Part shown: one piece after another, positions 57,990-64,000 of the stretch | Layout: every line of letters begins with the position of its first letter | Position numbering within the stretch: position 1 is the stretch's first letter | Assembly: GCA_950295325.1 (NCBI GenBank) | Contig: OX485804.1 | Coordinates: forward strand, 34,782,001-34,846,000 | Length of the DNA: 64,000 nucleotides | Source of the DNA: Polytrichum commune | Lineage: Eukaryota; Streptophyta; Polytrichopsida; Polytrichales; Polytrichaceae | Direction: 5' to 3' | Position numbers and translations under genes: made by a program | The notes under the pieces: generated by a model | Databases searched by the model: none | Seen by the model: only the letters and a program-made list of their open reading frames with translations | What the model was told of the DNA's origin: nothing

Positions 57990-58526
57990 TATGGGGTTGG
58001 GTTTAGGCTTTTAGATTTGAGCCACCGTGCCTTGTATGTGTAAGGTGGGTTTGTTTGTACTTGTGTTGTGATATGGGTTACATTCCAGGGTGGATAGAGT
58101 GAGGTTGGTTATTTGAAAGGGGAGTCTTATGTATCGGGTAAATGCACATTGATTATGAGTTATGAGAATCCATGTGTAGAACCCGCTCAACTAAGGTAGA
58201 GGCTCATATTTCCGAGCGGGTTGTAATTCCGACCCCTACGAACAGTGTCAGCTGACGAGAAGGTGACTTGGGGGGAGCGCAAAAGCGACCACAGAGGTGC
58301 TTTTAGGCGTCATGGTCAGTTATAGGTCCTTCCTTAGTTGGGGTGGGGGGTCTCTGTGGATGAAAAATGCAGGGTCGTTGAGCGGAAACCGGATCCTAGG
58401 CAGTTGAAGTTAATTCCTTGCGGCTCATAAATTGAACATATTGGGGGGTGATTTTTGAATAAAGATGATCATTTTTGGGAACCACAACGTGGGCTTAGAG
58501 TGATGGTTTGCTCTTAATTAAAAGCC
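57990..58526. other. Region upstream of the pogo-like transposase frame
   Basis: No supported gene. The 5' inverted repeat of the pogo-like element should lie here or further upstream but was not identified. Confidence 0.4.
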
Positions 58527-60907
58527 ATGGGGAACAATTGTGCCTATAAGTTTGGTTGGTTGTGTGAGCAAAGGAGGCAGTTTTGGAGGGTTAGGAAGGA
58601 GCGGACTAAGGTTATTAGAGGAGGAGTTCTAGATGCATCAGGAGTGGAGCAAATGGAGAGGATGGAGGGGTTTGAGAGTAGCCAGGATTTTGTGCAAGAA
58701 ACACAGTTTGATGCACAAGAGTTATGTTATGGCCAGAGTCCAGAGGATAGTCTAGGCTTTGAGGACTACATGGCAAGAACTCAGCATGGAGCAAGAGCTA
58801 GATATAGAAATTCTCAACCAACCTTGCATTTCAATTCCAATGGCCATGAGGGTCTGCATAGAGGTCACAACAATGCAGTCGGAGAGAGTGGAGGAGACAG
58901 GAGGTATAACCTGAGAAGTGGTACATCCACTTGGACACCAGGCATACAAGGCACTTCTAGGATCAGGGAAGAAGGGGAGAACATCAATATGGGGACCCAC
59001 GAAGGAGGGGATGGTGTGCCACAAAGTTAGCAGGAGGAGCAAGGCATTCAATCAAGGGCTCCAATCAAGAAGACAAGAAATTGGACAAGTGCACAACTTC
59101 AACAAGCATTAGATGTAATCACAGATGAAGGCATGAAAATACGGATAACATCTCGCAAGTTTGGTATTCCCCCAACCTATCTTAGAGATCATTTGTTTGG
59201 CACAGTTTTGGGAAGGAAGAGAGGGCCAAAAACTATCCTAAATGAAAGTGAGGAAAAAAAATTGATAGACTATTGTTTTAAGATGCAGGAATTGGGCCAC
59301 CCTTTAACTCCACTGCAACTGAAGTTGAAGGTGGCACAAGCTACTCAGACTAGGGATACCCCCTGGAGTGACATTGGAGTCCCAGGAAAGTCATGGCTGA
59401 AGTCCTTTAGACAAAGGCATCCTGAACTAGTTGCTAGGAAGAGCCAACCCTTAGAACTTGGTAGGGCTAGGGGTTTGTGCCCAAATACTGTGGCAACTCT
59501 ATACTGCAATCTAAAATACTTGTACAATACCTTCAAGTACCCTGCTGGACACATTTGGAACTGTGATGAATTTGGTGTACAAGCTGGGAGGAGTGGAGGG
59601 GCCACAGTGCTTGCAAAATTGGGCTCCAAATCGGTACACGCCATTGAGCCAGATCAGAGGGAACACCTATCAGTTCTATCATGCATCAATGTTGAAGGGG
59701 GCAAAATTCCTAACTTCTACATCTTGAAGGGTACATATTTCTTGAAGGACTATGTTGGGAAGTGTGAGCCAGATTCAGTGATGGCTATGCAGCCCAATGC
59801 CTGGATGACGAAATGGCTCTTCCAATCATGAATTTCACATTTCATAGGGACTTTGACCAAAACAGTGGGAATTAGTGCAGAAAACATATATTTACTTGTG
59901 TTGGATGGCCATAATTCACATGTAACTCTAGAAGTCGTGACATTGGCCATGAATTCAGGGTTAGACATCATTTCACTACCATCCCATACTTCCCATGCCT
60001 TACAACCTCTGGATGTCTCATGTTTCAAGCCATTTAAGACTGCCTTCAGACAAATTAGAGACTCTTGGACCCTGCTCAACAAAGGCAAGAGGGTGGAAAA
60101 AACAGATCTATGTGAGTGGACATCCCAAGCACTTGAAAAATCACTCACAGCAAAGAACATAAAGTCTGGATTCAGAAAAACTGGGATATGGCCATTTAAT
60201 GAACATGCAGTTCTAGGAAGCATGCAGCCAAGCAGAGGATTCGAAGAGGGGCAGGAGGGCTATGTCCCCTCTGTGATTGATGAATCAAAGGGGGAGGAAT
60301 CTGGAGGAGGCGAGGAATGTGTGCGTGGCGAGGAATCTGGGGGTGGCGGGAATTCTGTTGGGGGGTTGGTTTTAGGTGACCAGGGCGACCACGAACAAGA
60401 TGAAGACCATGACGATGACGATGACGATCAGAGCGGGTATAGAGCCTCTGCAGGGGGCTGCAGAGGGGTGCAACACATTGGAACCAGAATCGAGGAACCT
60501 GCAGCCATAGGAGCAGCCAATGTCAGTCGGCATTTCTATGTTGACGTCCAAAATCCAGAAGAGAGCAACTATGACAGAGCAGAGCAACACATTGCAATAG
60601 ATCCGGGATTCTTAACAGAGGTTCAGACATCAAACGATAATAACATACTGCAGTTCTTGTCATTGCCTGAGCTAATCCCTGCCAAAAAACGAAAGAGATA
60701 GCAGCCTCTGCTGGACTTCACACATAGCATCATTCTAACATCCAAAGATTACAGCAAGGGTCTAGAGGAGATTTTGGCTCAAAAAGAAGCAACTGCGGCT
60801 GCTGCACTAAAAAGGAAGGAGGAGAAGGAGGCCACAAAGGAGCAGCGCAAGGCACAGAAAGAGCAGCAGCAAAAGGAGAAAGATGATCGGACGAAAGCAA
60901 GGGCTGG
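58527..60907 (+). pseudogene. pogo-like DD35D transposase with three in-frame stops
   Basis: One continuous frame runs from 58,527 to the poly-A at 60,908, broken only by TAG (59,028-59,030), TGA (59,829-59,831) and TAG (60,699-60,701). An acidic, Gln/Gly-rich leader precedes a psq-type helix-turn-helix (about 59,080-59,200; RITSRKFGIPPTYLRDHLFG). A CENP-B-like DNA-binding segment has GKSWLKSFRQRHPEL. The DDE_1 core has WNCDEFG (first Asp, 59,565), VLDGHNSH (second Asp, 59,904) and LPSHTSHALQPLDVS (third Asp, 60,012). Exactly 35 residues separate the last two, the mariner/pogo DD35D spacing. FRKTGIWPFN follows, then an acidic tail, and after the third stop a Lys/Glu-rich coiled tail (LDFTHSIILTSKDY). 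Transposition by cut and paste is the family role. The intact triad with three nonsense codons indicates a recently inactivated copy; an unrecognised intron at the first stop is possible. Confidence 0.82.
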
Positions 60908-60908
60908 G

Positions 60909-60936
<28 letters not shown>
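60908..60936. repeat. Poly-A run, 29 nt
   Basis: Continues the Lys-rich end of the transposase frame (AAGGGCTGGG then A29). It could be an expanded lysine-codon tract. Confidence 0.9.
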
Positions 60937-60939
<3 letters not shown>

Positions 60940-61680
60940 GAAGCTCAAGCTAGAAGGGGCGTACCTGCAGCGCACGCCCGAAGGGGTCGAGGAAACTCGG
61001 CTGATGCAAGCGCCGCAGTCCACTCAACCCGCAGCTGGCAGGGGGTCGCTGGGCTCGGAAGATCTCGGTGTAGTCGCCACAGGGGCTGGGGGCGTCGAGG
61101 GTTGGGCAACAGGTGCTGCGGAGACTGTGTGGACACAAGGCTGGCGACAGGGGGAGGCTGGCTACTACGCCGCACCAGATCAGCAGATTCTGGCGCCGCG
61201 CAGTGAACTCCGCCCCCCCCCCCCCCCGCGACCTGCACCGATTCGGGCACCTCTGCTGCATCCACCCATCACACCTCCGAGTTTCTCAAACACACATGCA
61301 GGCGCAATGGATCCGTGGACCATGCAGCGCCTCCACCAGCACCTCCACCAGCGCCACTATACCCCAGGTGTTCCTCACCCCTTCAATCCACCGCATCCTC
61401 GCACAGTGGAAGCGGCAGCAGCGAGCAACTATGCTAGAGCGCCCTGAGAAAGTCCGCAGAGCGAGCAACTATGCTGGAGCGCCCTCAGAACCAAAGGCGG
61501 AGGTGTGAGGGCAGGAGGGCAGGAATGATAGGCAAAGTTGGAGGAGGCACCAGCGGTTCTGAAGCTGAAGCTGAAGGGTAAAGCAGCAACAACAGCAGCA
61601 AAGGGTAAAACAACAACAACAACAGCAAAGCAGCAACAGCAACAGCAACTGCAGAAGGCAGGCTCTCGTCTTTCACACTG
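60940..61680. repeat. GC-rich low-complexity segment
   Basis: GC-rich block with overlapping frames on both strands but no recognised domain. It contains a 15-C run (61,213-61,227), a 40-bp-period direct duplication (GCGAGCAACTATGCT...GAGCGCCCT at 61,421 and 61,461), and CAG/CAA/GAAGCT repeats at 61,557-61,655. It may be the distal part of the transposon or low-complexity host sequence. Confidence 0.5.
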
Positions 61681-63055
61681 CTAAGTTAGTCCAGTGCTCT
61701 GAAGCATGTCATTCTTATATACTACACTCATGTAAGGGCCGGGACACCAAAAGTATAAATATTATTCCAATACTATTCCAACAATGGTTCGTACATGTAT
61801 TTCTCAGCTTTGGCAAACCAAGTACCTACCCGCAATCAGACTCGCAATCAGACTGTCTTTTTCTTTAAGCTACTATCTAGAAAATGGATGCTTGTAATTA
61901 TACAGTTTTTAGTTTTTTAGAATTTTTAGAATAGTGCAGACTACAAGTTTTCATCATTCCAACAATTTTTTTCAAATTCTGGTGCTAAGTAACTTTTAAA
62001 CAAGTGACTTCAAATCTCTAACCTCAAAACTGTAAACACAATCTGATGGGCTGTTAAGTCTAGAAAACAGGCCACACAGGCAACTCAATAGAATAGGACA
62101 TCTGCACAATATAATGTAAGAATGAAGAAACAAAGGCCATTTCTTCAGCATTATCTTTGATCCACCACAGTAAAACTTTTGGTCTGCTGACCTTGTATAA
62201 ATCTTTCAGGCATAATACCATAGAAATCACCAGCTTTTCTACACTAGTTTTTTCTCAGAGCTTTCAACTTCACAGGTGTTTCCTTCCTTCCTACCTTGTT
62301 AAAATTGTTGTTCAATCGAAGTCAACATCAGATCAACCAGATCAAAATTACACATGAGATCAAATCAGATCAATCAGATCAGAATTGCTGCAGGAAGTAT
62401 TCTTCACCGTCCGATGAGCGCCGATCTACGATAGACTTCAACTTCAGGGAATAATCAAACTTATTTCTCTAGCTTCCCTCTAAGTAGGTTTCACTAAGTG
62501 TGCAGACAAAAGAAACATTCTAATAAGAGATTATTCTGCTATACTTGGAGTAGATTACTGTACAGGTGCACAGACTCTCATAACGGAATTTTGAAGACAG
62601 ACAAACAAACGCACAAACAATTTTGTGCACAAACAAACGTGGCTCGCTGAACGTGTTTTGAAGTTGATTGATAAAGATACCTGCACACCAACACAAACAC
62701 TCCAATTAGAAAAACATGTTCGTTTGTTCGCTTGTCCTGGACAAAAAATTCAGCCAAACCATGGCCCATCTAAATAAATAACCAGGGCACTTAAAAGAAA
62801 ACAAGTGCACCTTTCAAGCAAAAGAGAAGGCTCTCATGCCAATGCCACTGGCTTGTCATAGGGCCATGAGATCAAACATTCACAAAGCACCGACCCACTA
62901 ATCCTATATTAATCTCCAACTTTAGAGCGGTCACAACTGTAGTATGAAGACAGGTCCAGCGACGGAGAACTACCAAGTCAAACACAACCTTGAAGTAATC
63001 CTTCAAGCACAAGAGAAGACAAAAACAAAAAGAAGGTGACAGCAAGAAGGTGACA
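61681..63055. other. Intergenic, no recognised gene
   Basis: AT-rich. A short GATCAAATCAGATCAATCAG repeat is at 62,325-62,385 and AACAAAC-type repeats at 62,600-62,640. No gene supported. Confidence 0.5.
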
Positions 63056-63060
63056 AAGGC

Positions 63061-63232
63061 AAATGGTGGCGAGAAGAGAAGGCGAGAAGAGAAGGCGAGC
63101 GGAGAAGGAGTCGTTGGGATGGAGTCGTTGGTGGGGTGGGCGGGAATGGGTGGCGGGGAAAGCACCTTGTGGGGGGGGAGTGGGCGGGAATGGGGGGCGG
63201 GGAAAGCACCTTGTGGGGGGAGTGGGGGGGCC
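63061..63232. repeat. G-rich tandem duplications
   Basis: GAGAAGAGAAGGC repeated near 63,070-63,100, GGATGGAGTCGTTG repeated near 63,117-63,131, and a block of about 44 bp with GTGGGCGGGAATGGG and GCGGGGAAAGCACCTTGTGG repeated at about 63,137-63,224. All long open frames on both strands here are products of these repeats. Confidence 0.8.
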
Positions 63233-64000
63233 ACTGCTGGGTATCCAGCTCATATATGGACGGAAATGCAATCCTTGCCGCCATCAGCAAGGTCACTTTA
63301 GGGAGGAGAATCTGACACCATCCGCAATTTTTTTTAGCCTTGCAGGTTTAGGCTTAAGTCACCTGCGCTTAGTTTCAGGGTGCCCACTTCTCTAAACAGT
63401 ACCCACTCTATGTGTATCAGATGGTCACTCTAGTGCCATTGTTTTGAAAATTCATAGGTAATTACAGACTTATTGAAAAATAAATTTTTTTGGGGGAAGG
63501 CCTTCTTCATACTTTGCGGAGCACTGAAATTTTATAAATATTTTGTCCTGTCATTCTTACTATCCAAACCCGAAATTCAGTCGGGAATTGGGTCCTCTAC
63601 CTTAGTTTTCACTACTAACTCAACATATGGTGGGGGAATCATTGGGCGAGGTGGGGGGGGCTTTGCTTCCTTGATTATCTTGCACACAACATTTAAAAAG
63701 CTTGCCAATCACTTGTGCAAAACCAAATTTGTTACAATAAAATTAATTTCAAAATTTTCTAAACCAACAAAGTTACACACTCAAGCAAGATTTATGTGGA
63801 AATTTCCAAACATGCTCCTTGGCCCACTTGTTGCCCACCTCCGCCTTCTTCATTCCATGCATGTCAATCATGCAATGAGTCCCAGTTAGGGTATAGAACA
63901 AAGGTCATGCTAGATTGCCCCTATCGTGATTGGCCAAGGCTAGCCTCCCACCTATTGGTTGAATCCCCTTATCTCTCCCTATGGGGAAGCAAACCCCAAA
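63233..64000. other. Intergenic to window end, no recognised gene
   Basis: A 138-codon frame at 63,473-63,889 has no recognisable motif and a composition like its surroundings, so it is not called. The window ends without a further feature. Confidence 0.45.

Noticed and set aside
59031-59132. Treating 58,527-59,030 and 59,133-59,831 as separate genes
   Set aside because: They are in the same frame, and the bases between encode the start of the helix-turn-helix, so one broken frame is the simpler explanation.
60945-61508. Overlapping 100-147 codon frames on both strands in the GC-rich block
   Set aside because: High GC depletes stops in all frames. Compositions are Pro/Arg/Ala-rich with no domain, and frames exist on both strands.
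62872-63395. Proline- or glycine-rich frames on both strands near 63.1 kb
   Set aside because: They come from G-rich tandem duplications and occur in several frames on both strands.

Overview
The window is nuclear DNA of a land plant. Evidence: spliceosomal introns with GT/AG borders; a mitochondrial-type acyl carrier protein; a GH10 xylanase with four CBM22-like modules, the architecture of plant cell-wall xylanases; a small membrane protein with a C-terminal motif I know from plants; and intergenic space filled with short inverted-repeat elements and SINEs. The species cannot be fixed from the sequence. The repeat load and sparse genes would fit a seed-free plant (moss, lycophyte or fern), but this is a guess. 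No LTR-retrotransposon coding region was recognised. Layout by region: 0-3.5 kb holds degenerate tandem duplications. 3.8-5.0 kb holds TAGTGT-type MITEs. 5.28-7.38 kb (+) is the mitochondrial acyl carrier protein gene (two exons, 129 residues); its 1.7-kb intron consists largely of degenerate tandem copies that each begin with the 3' end of exon 1. 7.4-41.9 kb is a gene desert made of DNA transposon remnants. It includes a 1500-bp element with a perfect 8-bp target duplication and an unidentified 254-codon ORF (20.5-22.0 kb) plus its 496-bp deletion relative (38.8-39.3 kb); two Tourist/PIF-Harbinger-like MITEs with TTA duplications; a pogo/Tigger element with TA duplication that keeps only the end of a transposase gene; two tRNA-like SINEs with target duplications; several MITE families; and a minisatellite whose units grow by one heptamer. 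42.0-43.2 kb is a tandem array of about 280-bp units, followed by a two-exon gene (43,975-44,893, +) for a 173-residue single-span membrane protein. 47.9-55.2 kb (-) is a 12-exon, 1,095-residue GH10 xylanase with both catalytic glutamates. 56.0-58.0 kb is again repeats and MITEs. 58.5-60.9 kb (+) is a pogo-like DD35D transposase reading frame with an intact triad but three in-frame stops. 60.9-64.0 kb has low-complexity tracts and no recognised gene. The three host genes are functionally unrelated: mitochondrial fatty-acid/lipoate synthesis, an unknown membrane protein, and xylan remodelling in the cell wall. There is no operon-like organisation. The main biological story is nested class II and SINE insertion around a few spliced genes, with tandem repeats next to or inside each of them.
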